Source: Actinacidiphila oryziradicis | Lineage (GTDB): Bacteria > Actinomycetota > Actinomycetes > Streptomycetales > Streptomycetaceae | Direction: 5' to 3' | NCBI RefSeq assembly: GCF_005047355.1 | Contig: NZ_SUMC01000060.1 | Location: forward strand, 1-50,843 | DNA length: 50,843 nt | In this document: positions 15,248-25,800 of the stretch, piece after piece | Numbering within the stretch: the first letter of the stretch is position 1 | How the letters are laid out: every line of letters begins with the position of its first letter | The notes under the pieces: model-generated | Databases searched by the model: none | What the model saw: only the letters and a program-made list of their open reading frames with translations | Told to the model about the DNA's origin: nothing | Made by a program: the position numbers and the translations under genes

Positions 15248-16579
15248 TCACACGGCCCGGATATGACGCTCGGCCGCGGGCTCGCCCGCGACCAGCTCGT
15301 TCCAGCGGACCGCGAGTTCGAGCCGCGACCTGGCGCCGACCTTCTGGAAGATCTTGCGCAGGTGGAAGGCGACCGTGTGCCGGGACAGATACATCTGGCC
15401 GGCGACCTCCGCGTTGGTGAGGCCGTTGGAGACCAGCTTGGCCACCGCGTACTCGGTGTCGGTCAGCCCGGGGATCCGGCTGGCCGGCCAGAAACTTCCG
15501 GTGGCCGCGGACCGGTCGAAGCCGCGCACCTTGCTGCGCACCCGCGAGGAGTCACGCAACGCCCCTGCCTCGGCATAGGCGCGCATCGCGAGCTCGTAGT
15601 ACTCGGTGACCTGCCGGGCCGGCTCGCCGGCCTCGGCCAGCAGTGTGCCGCTGTCCTCGTGTGCGGAGGCCCGCGCCCAGGGGTCCGTATAGCCCGCCGC
15701 GGCACGGGAGAGCATGCCGACGTCGCCCGCGAGCAGTCCGCGCGCGTGCAGCGCGCCCGCGCTGAAGGCGCGGATGTCCGGGTTCCGGGTGGCGAGCGCG
15801 GTGGCGTACCCGGTGCCGACCGTGGCGACCTCGCGCTCGTTGGCGGCGAGCATCATCCGGACCAGGTACGCCAGGGCCGCGGGCTCGGTCAGCAGCAGCC
15901 GCCGGGTCGCCCCGGCGGACTCCAGCAGTTCGCGGGCCAGCGGCACCACGGCGGTACGGCCCCTCTCGGCCACCGCGGTCTGCAGGATCAGCCAGATCGG
16001 GGAGTTCCACGGGAAGGTCTCGCGTCCGAAGAGCACGTCCTCCTTGAGCGCGTTCGCGTACTGCACCATGGGTGCGACCTCGCCGACGCGCAGGGCGGTG
16101 GCCGCGGCGACCAGGTTCCCGACCGGGATCCACGGGGTGAGCCGGTGCTCCTGGGCGATGCCGAGGCCCGCCCCGCACAGCTCGGCGGCCTCGCCCAGAT
16201 CCCCTACGGCGAGGGCGATCCTGGCCTCCACGAGGGAGATGATCCCGCCGACGCGCGCGTCGTCGGCCACCTCGCCGGCCCGGCGCACCAACCGCCGCGC
16301 CTCGTCGACGCGGCGGAGGTTGGTCAGCAGCAGGGCGAGTTGCAGACCGGCCAGCGACGGGCACAGGTCGCCGCCGTACGAGCAGGACGTGCTCGAGGCG
16401 ACCGAGGCGAGCGAGCACGCGGAGGCGACGTGGGCGACGCGCCAGGCGTCGCCGGCGGAGACCAGCAGCTCGAAGCTCGGGCAGCCGTGCGGGGAACTCG
16501 ACGGGCGCAGGTGCGGCGGACAGAGTTCCGGGTCGTCGAGGATGTGCTCGCAGTCAGTCCGAACACTCACGTCGCTCAT
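15248..16579 (-). CDS. LuxR-family transcriptional regulator
   Basis: 443 residues. The C-terminus (about 375-435) is a LuxR-type helix-turn-helix: GLTDTEYAVAKLVSNGLTN, then EVAGQMYLSRHTVAFHLRK and KVGARSRLELA. The preceding 350 residues are Ala/Leu-rich helical repeats like the TPR-like part of LAL regulators; the P-loop ATPase domain of full LAL proteins is absent. ATG at 16579 is preferred to an ATG 46 codons upstream, because the extra N-terminus is unlike the protein and lies in AT-richer DNA. Its place between rifN and rifJ makes it the likely pathway-specific activator, a role played by the LuxR-type RifZ in rifamycin production. Confidence 0.85.
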   Translation of the reverse strand: MSDVSVRTDCEHILDDPELCPPHLRPSSSPHGCPSFELLVSAGDAWRVAHVASACSLASVASSTSCSYGGDLCPSLAGLQLALLLTNLRRVDEARRLVRRAGEVADDARVGGIISLVEARIALAVGDLGEAAELCGAGLGIAQEHRLTPWIPVGNLVAAATALRVGEVAPMVQYANALKEDVLFGRETFPWNSPIWLILQTAVAERGRTAVVPLARELLESAGATRRLLLTEPAALAYLVRMMLAANEREVATVGTGYATALATRNPDIRAFSAGALHARGLLAGDVGMLSRAAAGYTDPWARASAHEDSGTLLAEAGEPARQVTEYYELAMRAYAEAGALRDSSRVRSKVRGFDRSAATGSFWPASRIPGLTDTEYAVAKLVSNGLTNAEVAGQMYLSRHTVAFHLRKIFQKVGARSRLELAVRWNELVAGEPAAERHIRAV

Positions 16580-17586
16580 CGCGGATTCCGCTTCATCGTT
16601 TCGTTCCCGGAAACCGTGTCCCGATTCCGGGGATGTGGGTGGCGGCACCGTTCTGAATGATCGTCCGACGAAGAAAATGCGAGTCTCCTTGGAAAGTCGT
16701 GGTGGCGAAAAATCCAAGTGCTAATTTGAATCCGGCGCGATCGGAATTTACGTCGCATGCCCGGATCGACGCGGCTCCGCACGTTCGAGTACAGCGCAAT
16801 TCTCGGACGATATGTCTGGATCGTTCCTCGGATATGGCGGTCGACATGCAGCCCTCTTGCTCGTAGGCGCAAACTGGCCATCTGTGGGCGTACGAGGGAA
16901 TGGAGAGTTAATAGAGCCCGTCCCGTGAGCATCAATCGCTGCGACATCATTGGGGCAGCCGGGGATCAATGCGTATTCGAAGCTACCGGCATCTACGTAG
17001 TCTGTCAACATCCGTCAGACAAAACCCTGATTTAGCTAACTGACCTGCGAGAACGGGCCGAGCGACCGGCACCCTTTTGGTGCGTGGTTGATTTCGGGCG
17101 TATCGCTACTCGTCGCAGGTGAAGGGCGTGATCATCGCGGCCGCCGGCTGGTGTATGAGTATGCGAGGTCAACTCCGCTCTGCATTTTTTTGAGTCAACC
17201 ACCGGTCGGAAAGCGCCTACCTCAGACGTGGCCTGCCCCGTTCACATCGGCATCGCCTTCATTGTTTAATCTTGCACGAGATCCCCCTGACCGAAATGCC
17301 CTGTTTGCGAGATGTCACCCCGGTTCGCCGCCGCCCCCGACGGTCATGAGGAATTCAGTACCGCGAAGCCTTGGGATGCGATTGAATTCCATTGCACCCC
17401 TTTCGGATTGTCTGCGCACACCGCAGAAGGCGCGCTCCCATCGGCACCACGAACGCACACGCCTCGCACTCAGCGCATGACGGTCAGTATCAGTTCACGA
17501 AGTCCGACTGCTCGCCCGGTGTCCCGTCTCTGAAATCCGGGCACTAAGTCCTTATCCAGTTCGAGGCGACGACGAGAGGCCCTGCC
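16580..17586. other. 1-kb AT-richer region without a convincing gene
   Basis: GC content falls visibly from the flanking coding DNA, and short open frames on both strands show no family resemblance, poor codon bias and no ribosome sites. The region separates the start of the LuxR gene (minus) from the start of the rifJ-like gene (plus), so it is a divergent regulatory region, unusually long for this genome type. It may hold operators for the regulator or a decayed gene. I see no tRNA or obvious structured RNA in it. Confidence 0.5.
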
Positions 17587-18030
17587 TTGACCGACATCCT
17601 CCTGCTCAACGGCCCCAACCTCGGCATCCTCGGTGAACGGGAGCCCGAGATCTACGGCCACGACACACTGGACGACATCGTCGCCATGGTTCGCGAGGAG
17701 GTCGCCGCGGCGGGCTGGCAGGTGATCGCGGTCCAGGACGAGAGCGAGGCCGAGCTGGTCCGGGCCGTGCACCGCGCGAGGCACTCGACCGTCGGCGCGA
17801 TCGTCAACCCCGCGGCGCTGATGATGGCCGGATGGAGCCTGCGGGACGCGCTGGCGAGCTACCCGCCGCCCTGGGTCGAGGTGCACCTGAGCAACATCTA
17901 CGCGCGCGAGCAGTTCCGGCACGAGTCCGTGACCGCACCGCTGGCCAGCGGCTTCATCGCGGGTATCGGCGCATACGGTTACCGGCTCGCCGCACGGACG
18001 CTGCTGCACCTGGCCGGCGCGGACCGATAG
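17587..18030 (+). CDS. rifJ: RifJ-like type II (amino)dehydroquinate dehydratase
   Basis: 147 residues, the usual length for type II dehydroquinases. Motifs are LNGPNLGILGEREPEIYG with the catalytic Arg and Tyr, NPAALMMAGWSLRDAL for the substrate Asn, EVHLSNIYAREQFRHES with the catalytic His, and GFIAGIGAYGYRLA at the end. Primary-metabolism AroQ proteins usually have NPGAYTHTS at the second motif; the MMAGW version together with rifLMN-like neighbours points to aminodehydroquinate dehydration in AHBA formation. The start is TTG at 17587 with GAGAGG about 8 bases before. It stands apart from rifLMN and converges with the PKS. Confidence 0.88.
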   Translation: MTDILLLNGPNLGILGEREPEIYGHDTLDDIVAMVREEVAAAGWQVIAVQDESEAELVRAVHRARHSTVGAIVNPAALMMAGWSLRDALASYPPPWVEVHLSNIYAREQFRHESVTAPLASGFIAGIGAYGYRLAARTLLHLAGADR

Positions 18031-18043
18031 CCGCCACCGCCAC

Positions 18044-18075
18044 GGGCGGCCGAAGGAGTCCTCCTTCGGCCGCCC
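18044..18075. terminator. Strong bidirectional terminator hairpin
   Basis: GGGCGGCCGAAGGAG (18044-18058) is perfectly complementary to CTCCTTCGGCCGCCC (18061-18075), a 15-base stem with a minimal loop. It fills the 53-base gap between the rifJ-like stop and the PKS stop and should end transcription from both sides. Confidence 0.85.
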
Positions 18076-18083
18076 GCCGTGCG

Positions 18084-21000
18084 TCACCTGCTGTCGCCCA
18101 GGGCGCGCTGCACCAGGCTGTCGATGTCGAGAAGGTCGATCTCGGCCGCTATCGCGTCACCGGTGGTGTCCGGCGCGTCGGGGGCGGCCGCCGCGGCGTC
18201 GTCGGCACCGTCGGGGCCTGAGTCCTCGCCCAGGCTCAGGAGGGCCGCCAGGATGCCCGCGTCGCGGAACCGCTCGAACGGCACCGCTGCCAGCACCCGC
18301 CGCAGCTGCGCCTCCCGCCCGGCGAGTTCGTCGTTCTCGCGCAGCAGCTCGAGCCGCAGGAACTGCGCGAGCGAGGCCGGATTCGGGTAGTCGAAGATCA
18401 GCGTGGCCGGCAGGTTCAGGCCGGTGGCGCCGATCAGGCTGTTGCGAAGGTTGACCGCGGCCAGCGAGTCGAACCCGGCCTCCTGGAAGGCCTGCCGGGC
18501 ACCGATGCCCTCGGCCCCGCCGTGGCCGAGCACGGTCGAGGCGTGCCCGCGCACCAAGCGCAGCAGGATCCGCTCCTGTTCGGCCTCGGTGGCGCCGCGC
18601 AGCGACGCCCCGAGCTCGGACGCGGTGTCGTCGCCGGGCTGTCGCGCCGCCTGCGCGAGCGCCTGTGCCTCGGGCAGGTCGGCGAACAGCGGGCTCGGGC
18701 GCACGGAGGTGAAGGTGGGAAGGAACGCCTCCCAGTTCATCCCCGCCACGGTCACCGCCTTCTCACCGGCCAGGACGGCCTGCTCCAACGCGGTCATGGC
18801 GTGCTCGGGATCGATCGGCACCAGTCCGAGCCGCCGCAACCGGGCCAGCGCGGCCTCGTCCATGCCGACACCGGCCTCGGTCAACGCGCCCCAGGCCATC
18901 GACGTGGCCGGGCAGCCCTGTGCCCGCAACCGTTCCGCCAACGCGTCCAGGACGGCGTTCGCGGCCGCGGCGAGGCCTTGAGTGGCACCGCCCCAGATGC
19001 CTGCGATCGAAGAGAACAGCACGAGGGCGTCCAGTCCGGCTTCGCCGAACTGCTCCCCCAGCCAGTCCGCCGTCGCCACCTTGGCCTGGTACATCGCCGC
19101 GACGTCGGCCGCGGTGGTGTCGGCGAGAGCACTGGTCATGGTGACGTCGGCCGCATGCACGACCACGGTCAGCGGATGGTCCGGGTCGGCGGCGGCCAAT
19201 CGGAGGATCGTGTCCCGGTCGCCTTCCTCGCAGGCCTCGACCACGACCCCCGTGCCCAGCGCGTCGATCCGGGCGCGCAGGTTCGCCACCGCATCCGGCG
19301 GCGTGGCCTCGGCGGTGGTGACGACCAGTCGGGCCGCACCGGCTTGCGCCAGCCGGTACGCGCAGTGCCGGCCGAGGCCTTCCGCGCCGCCGGTCACCAG
19401 GACCGTGCCGTGCGGATGCCAATGCCCGCCACGCGCCGCCTCCGCGACCGCGGCGCGCCGCAACCGGCGCAGGTGGATGCCGGAGCGCCGGACCGCCAAC
19501 TGGTCCTCGCCGGTCGCACCGTTGAGCACGCCGAGCACGCGCGTGACCGCTCGGGAGTCCAACTCGCCCGGGAGATCGATCAGTCCGCCCCAGCGGTCGG
19601 GCCACTCGAGCGCGGCCACGCGGCCGAGGCCCCAGATCGCGGCCTGGGCCGGCTCGGCGACCCGGTCGCGGATGCCGGTGCCCACCGCGCCCCGCGTCAG
19701 GCACCACAGCCGCCCGGTGTCCTCGGTCGAGGCCAGCGCCTTGACGAGTTCGAGGCCTGCCACGGCCGCTGCGGCCGGCTCGCGGTCTGCGGCCGACCCC
19801 GCCAGCGACAGCACGCCGGCGAAGCTCCCATGCTCGGCCAGCACCGATCCGAGCCGGTCGAGGGATCCGGCGCGCAACGTGATCAGGTCGAGCCCGTGCG
19901 CGCGGAGCGCGTCGAGGACCTCGTCGGCCTCGGGATCTTCCGGCGCGACGGCCAGCCAACGGCCGCCGGGCACCCCGGCCACGTCCTGCTCGATCGGCTT
20001 CCACCCGACCGTGTAACGCAGCGCCTGCGCGCTCGACCGCTCGCGCGAACGCCGGTGCCAGTCGGCCAACATCGGCTGCAACGTGGCGAGCGCAAGGCGG
20101 CCGTCCTCGGGGACGTCGAGCATCGTGCTCAACGTCACGATACTCGCCTGCTCGATCGCGGTCCAGAACTCGCTGTCCGGCGCATCGGCCTGCTGTTCGC
20201 CGGACGCGGATTCGGTGAGCCAGTAGTGCTTCCGCTGGAAGGCATACGTGGGCAGGTCGCACGGCGTGCCGGGCACGGCAGGCGCCACCGGCGACCAGTC
20301 GATGGGCACGCCGCCGGTGAACAACCGGGCCGCCGAGGCGAGCAAGCAGGTCAGACCGCCGTCGTCGCGCCGCAGCGTCCCGGTCACGATCGTCTGCTGC
20401 CCGTCCACCAGGTCGGTGATCGGCTGCACCAGCACCGGGTGCGCACTGACTTCCAGAAACACACCGTGGCCCTGGCCGAGCAGATCGGCGGCCGAGGAGC
20501 CGAACCGGACCTGCTGCCGCAGATTGCGGTACCAGTACCCGCCGTCGAGCGCGCCGGCCTCGGTGATCCAGCCACCGGTCACGGTGGAGAAGAACGGCAC
20601 GGCCGGAGCCTGCGCGGTGATGTCGCCGAGGGCCTCGCCGAGGGTGTCCTCGATGCCTTCGACATGCCGGGTGTGTGAGGCGTAGTCGACCGGCACCTCC
20701 CGCACGGTCACGCCCTCGGCGGCCAACTCGGCGACCGCCTCCCGTACCGCCTCGGTATCCCCTGCGACGACGACCGAGGACGGGCTGTTCACCACGGCCA
20801 CCTCGATCCGGCCGTCCCAGGCCGCGATCCGTTCCCGGGCCTCGTCCTCACCGAGCCGGACCGAGACCATGCCGCCCCGGCCGCTCAGCGTCGTCGCGAT
20901 CGCCGTGCTCCGTACGGCCACGATCCGGGCCGCGTCGGAGAGGGAGAGCGCACCCGCGACACACGCGGCCGCGATCTCGCCCTGCGAGTGCCCCAGGACG

Positions 21001-22883
21001 GCGTCCGGCCGCACGCCGAACGACTCCCAGACGGCGGCGAGGCCGACCATCACGGCGAAGCTGGCCGGCTGGATGACATCGACCCGGTCGTACAGGGCGG
21101 GATCGGCGGTGCCGCGCAGCACGTCCAGGAGCGGCCAGTCGACCCATTCCGCCAGCGCGTCAGCGCACTGAGCCACGCGCGCGGCGAACACCGGCGACTC
21201 GTCGATCAGTGCCGCGCCCATGCCGGTCCATTGCGAGCCTTGGCCGGGGAATACGAACACGATCCGGCCGGGCCGCGCCGCAGTAGCGGTCACCAGGTTC
21301 GGTGCTGGGTCGCCGGCGGCCAGTGCGGCAAGGCCGGACCGGGCGGCGTCGACGGAGTCTGCGACCACGACGGCCCGCTCGGCCAACGCGGCCCTGCCGG
21401 TGACCAGCCCCGCGGCCAAGCCCGGCAGGTCGTCCTCGGTGATGCGGGCCAGCAGTCGCGACGCCTGCTCGGCCAGCGACGGCCGCGTCTTGGCCGACAC
21501 CACCAGGGGCAGGGCGCCTGTGCTCGCCGGTCGCGCGGGTGCCGGTGCCGCCTCGGGCGCATCGGCTGCATCGGGCACATCAGGCGCCTGCTCCAGGATC
21601 ACGTGCGCGTTCGTGCCGCTGGCGCCGAACGCCGACACCGCCGCGCGCCGAGGCCGCCCGGTGCCCGGCCAGTCGCGCGCCTCGGTCAACAGCGCGACGG
21701 TACCCGCGGACCAGTCCACCTGAGGCGTGGGATCCTGTGCGTGCAGGGTGGCGGGAAGTTCGGCGTGCCGCAACGCCTCGACCATCTTGACCACACCGGC
21801 CACGCCGGCGGCCGCCTGGGTGTGCCCGATGTTCGACTTGAGCGAGCCGAGCCACAACGGCTGTCGCGGGTCACGTCCCGCGCCGTAGGTCGCCAGCAGC
21901 GCCTGCGCCTCGATCGGATCGCCCAGCATGGTCCCGGTGCCGTGCGCCTCGACCACGTCCACATCGTCGGTGGCGAGGCCTGCGTCGGCCAACGCCTGCT
22001 CGATGACCCGCTGCTGGGCAAGCCCGTTCGGCGCGGTCAGCCCGTTCGAGGCGCCGTCCTGGCTCACCGCCGACCCGCGGATCACCGCGAGCACCGGATG
22101 TCCCTGTTCTCGAGCGACCGACAGTCGTTCGAGCAGCACCATTCCGGCGCCCTCCGACCAACCGGTGCCGTCCGCGCCCGCGCCGAACGCCTTGCACCGG
22201 CCGTCCGCGGACAGCCCGCGCTGACGGGAGAACTCGACGAACGCGGCCGGGCTGGCCATCACCGTCGCGCCACCGGCGAGCGCCATGGCGCATTCACCGC
22301 GCCGCAACGCCTGCGCGGCGAGGTGGATGGTAACCAGAGAGGAAGAGCACGCGGTATCCACCGACATCGCGGGCCCGGTGAGGCCGAAGACGTAGGAGAT
22401 GCGCCCGGAGGCCACGCTCGGCGAGGTGCCGGTCATCACGTAGCCGGCGACCTCGTCGGGTACCTCGCGCAGTCGGGTCACGTAGTCGTGGTGCACGATC
22501 CCCGTGAACACGCCGACGTCCTTGCCTCGCAAGGAAAGCGGGTCGATCCCGGCCCGTTCCAGCGCCTCCCACGAGATCTCCAGCAGCAGCCGCTGCTGCG
22601 GATCCATGGCCAGGGCCTCGCGCGGCGATATCCCGAACAGGTCGGCGTCGAACTGCGCGGCGTCGTGGAGGAAGCCGCCGAAGCGGGTGTAACTGGTGCC
22701 GGGGTGCCCGGGGTCGGGGTGGTAGAGGTTGTCCAGGTCCCAGCCGCGGTCGACCGGGAATTCGCTGATGGCGTCCCGGCGCCGGCCGACCAGCTCCCAC
22801 AGCGCCTCGGGGCTGTCCACGCCGCCGGGCAGCCGCACGCTCGCGGCCACGATCGCGATCGGTTCGTCCGCGTCGGAGACCGG
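18084..22883 (-). other. PKS module 3: KS-AT(methylmalonyl)-inactive KR-ACP and docking tail
   Basis: Residues about 3059-4657. KS Cys3237 is in DTACSSSL. AT Ser3691 is in GHSQGE, and YASH at 3792-3795 predicts methylmalonyl-CoA. The KR keeps a nucleotide loop (TGGAEGLG) and the Ser of LFSSIAG, but the catalytic Tyr is Leu4362 (QGLAAAAN instead of QGxYAAAN), and the stereo-motif region reads ADVTMTSA with no LDD. It should not reduce. ACP Ser4531 is in GFDSLAAV. After it comes about 95 residues with LRRVLAAVPFERFRDAGIL and IDLLDIDSLVQRAL, the classical C-terminal docking domain of actinomycete PKSs. Confidence 0.88.
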
Positions 22884-25800
22884 TGCGGGCGCGGTGCGCG
22901 CACGCCGGCCCGCGGTGCCCTCGGCGAGGTGGTCGGCGAGCGCCTGCGGCGTCGGATGGTTGAACACCGCAGTCGACGCCACGTCGATGCCGGTGAGGTC
23001 GTGCAAGCGGCGGCTGAGCCGGACCCCGGCCAGCGAGTCGAACCCCAGATCCTGGAACGGCCGATCGGCTTCGACGATCCCGGCGTCCGCGTCGCGGTAG
23101 CCGAGCACGACCCTCGCGCTGTCGAGCACCAGGTCCAGCAGAGCCTGTTCACGCTCGCGCCCCGAGGTCACCGGCGCCATCGGCTCAGGCGCGGGCGCCG
23201 GCGGGCGCATTGGCGCCGGGGCCTCGCCGGTGTCGATGGCGTCGATCCAGTAGCGGCGACGGTCGAAGGCATAGGTGGGCAGCTCGGTGACGTGGCGTCG
23301 GGCATCGGCGGCGGACCGGCCCAGGACCGAGGGCCAGTCGACCGCGACGCCGCGCACGTGCAGTTCACCGATGGCGCTGAGCACATCCGCCGGCTCCGTA
23401 TCAGCCGTGCGCAGTGTGGCGACGCAACCGACGGACGCCAGGCCCAGGGTTTCCACTGCCATCGCGGTCAGGGCGCCGCCCGGCCCCACTTCGAGGAAGG
23501 TCGTCGCCCCCTGATCGTGCAGGTCCCGCACCGCATCGCCGAACCTGACCGTGCCGCGCACCTGCTCGACCCAGTAGTCAGGCGCGGCCATCCGGCCTTC
23601 GGTGTCGAGGCGGCCGGTCAGCGTGGACACCATCGGGATTCCGCCGCGCCGGTAGGCCAGGCGTTGGGTGAGCGCGCCGAACTCGGCCAGCATCGGGTCC
23701 ATCCGTGCCGAGTGGAACGCGTGACTCACCCGCAGCCTGCGAGTCTTGCGGCCCTGTGCGGCGAACTGCGCCGCCGCGTCGAGCACCGCCTTCTCATCGC
23801 CGGAGAGCACCACCGAATTCGCGCTGTTCACCGCAGCCAGGAAGACCGCTCCGGCGGAGGCCGCGACCAGCGGCGCGACCTCCTGCTCAGTGGCCTGCAC
23901 CGCGACCATGGCCCCGCCTGCCGGCAGCGCCCACATGAGTGCGCCGCGCGCGGCCACCAGTTCGCCCGCCTGGTCCAGATCGAGAGCGCCCGCGACGTGC
24001 GCGGCGGCGATCTCGCCGATCGAATGCCCGGCGACCAGGTCGGCCCGGATACCCCAGGACTCGAGCAGCCGGTACAGCGCGGTTTCCAGCGCGAACAGCC
24101 CGGCCTGGGTGTAAATGGTCTGGTCGAGCAGCGCAGCCGTCGGACCCGGCTCGGCGAACACGACCTCTGCCAATGTGCGCTCGTCCGTGTCCGGCAGGTG
24201 CTGGTCGACGGCTCGGCACGCACTGGCGAACGCCTCCGCGAAGACCGGGTGCGCGGCCGCGAGCGCGCGCCCCATCCCGGCCCACTGGCTGCCCTGCCCG
24301 GTGAAGAGCATCGCGAGCTTGCCCGCCGCCGGCTGCCCGGCCACGGCGGGGACCGAGCCGCCGCGGACCGCGTCCAGCTCTACCATCAACTCCGCGCGGT
24401 CGCGGACCACGAAGACGCAGCGACGGTCGAGGTGCGCGCGGCCGGTGGCCAGCGCCAGCGCCGCGTCGGGGAGCGCGACGTCGGGCCGCGCGTCGAGAAA
24501 CGCCGCGAGCCGCTCGGCTTGGCCGCGCAACCCGCCCGGCGTGCGCGCCGACAGCGGCACCGCGGTCCACGGCGTGTCCGGTACCGGCTGCCGGTCAACG
24601 GTTTCCGCGCGCTCCGGCGCGCTCTCGAGGATCACGTGTGCGTTGGTGCCGCCGATACCGAAGGACGACACACCGGCCCGGAGCGGACGTCCGGCACTCG
24701 GCCAGTCCCGCGCCTGGGTGAGCAGCCGCACCGCGCCCGCCGACCAGTCCACGTGCGACGAGGGCCGGTCCACGTGCAGGGTGCGCGGCAGCCGGCCGTG
24801 TCGCATGGCCAGCACCATCTTCATGATGCCCGCCGCCCCGGCCGCCGCCTGGGTGTGCCCGAGGTTTGATTTGACCGATCCGACCCACAGCGGCCGCTCG
24901 CCGGGCCGGTCCCGGCCGTAACTCTCGAGCAGGGCCTGTGCCTCGATCGGATCGCCGAGAGTGGTGCCGGTGCCGTGCGCCTCGACAGCGTCGACCTCGT
25001 CCGCGCGCAGCCCGGCCGCGGCCAGCGCCCTGCGAATCACCTGCTGCTGGGCGGGTCCGTTCGGCGCGGTCAGTCCGTTGGAGGAACCGTCGGAGTTGAC
25101 TGCGGATCCGCGCACGACCGCGAGCACCTGATGCCCGAGCCGCTGGGCCGCCGACAGGGGTTCGACCAGCAGCATGCCCGCGCCCTCGGACCAGCCGGTG
25201 CCGTCGGCCGCGTCGGCGAACGGCTTGCAGCGGCCGTCCGGTGCAAGCCCGCGCTGCCGGGAGAACTCGACGAAGGTCTCGACCGTGCTCATCACCATCA
25301 CGCCGCCGACCAGCGCCATCGAGCATTCACCCGCGCGCAGCGCCTGTGTGGCCAGGTGAAGGGCGACCAGCGAGGACGAGCAGGCGGTGTCCACGGTGAT
25401 CGCCGGCCCACGCAGCCCGAGGTGATACGCGACCCGCCCCGACACGACGCTGCCGGACGTGCCGGTGAGTCGGAACCCTTCGACCTCGGCGGCGCGGTGC
25501 GTGCGGACGGTCCAGTCGTGACTGTTCACCCCCACGAACACGCCGACCTCCTGACCGCCGAGCGCGGTCGGGTCGATCCCGGCGCGTTCGAGGGCCTCCC
25601 ATGAGGCCTCCAACAACAGCCGCTGTTGTGGGTCCATGGCCAGCGCCTCGTTGGGCGAGATGCCGAAGAACGCTGCGTCGAACCCGGCGGCGTCGTCGAG
25701 GAAACCGCCGTGCCGAACGTACGTGGTACCGGGGTGGTCCGGGTCGGGATGGAAGACACCGTCGACATCCCAGCCGCGGTCGGCCGGGAACTCGGTGATC

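Noticed and set aside
16757..17480. Two plus-strand open frames of 92 and 130 codons in the AT-rich gap
   Set aside because: No ribosome sites, codon use unlike neighbours, Arg/Ser-rich random-looking translations.
20988..24869. A 1,293-codon open frame on the plus strand
   Set aside because: It is antisense to PKS modules 2 and 3. Its residues are the Arg/Gly/His/Ala-rich mix expected from the opposite strand of high-GC coding DNA, and no family matches.
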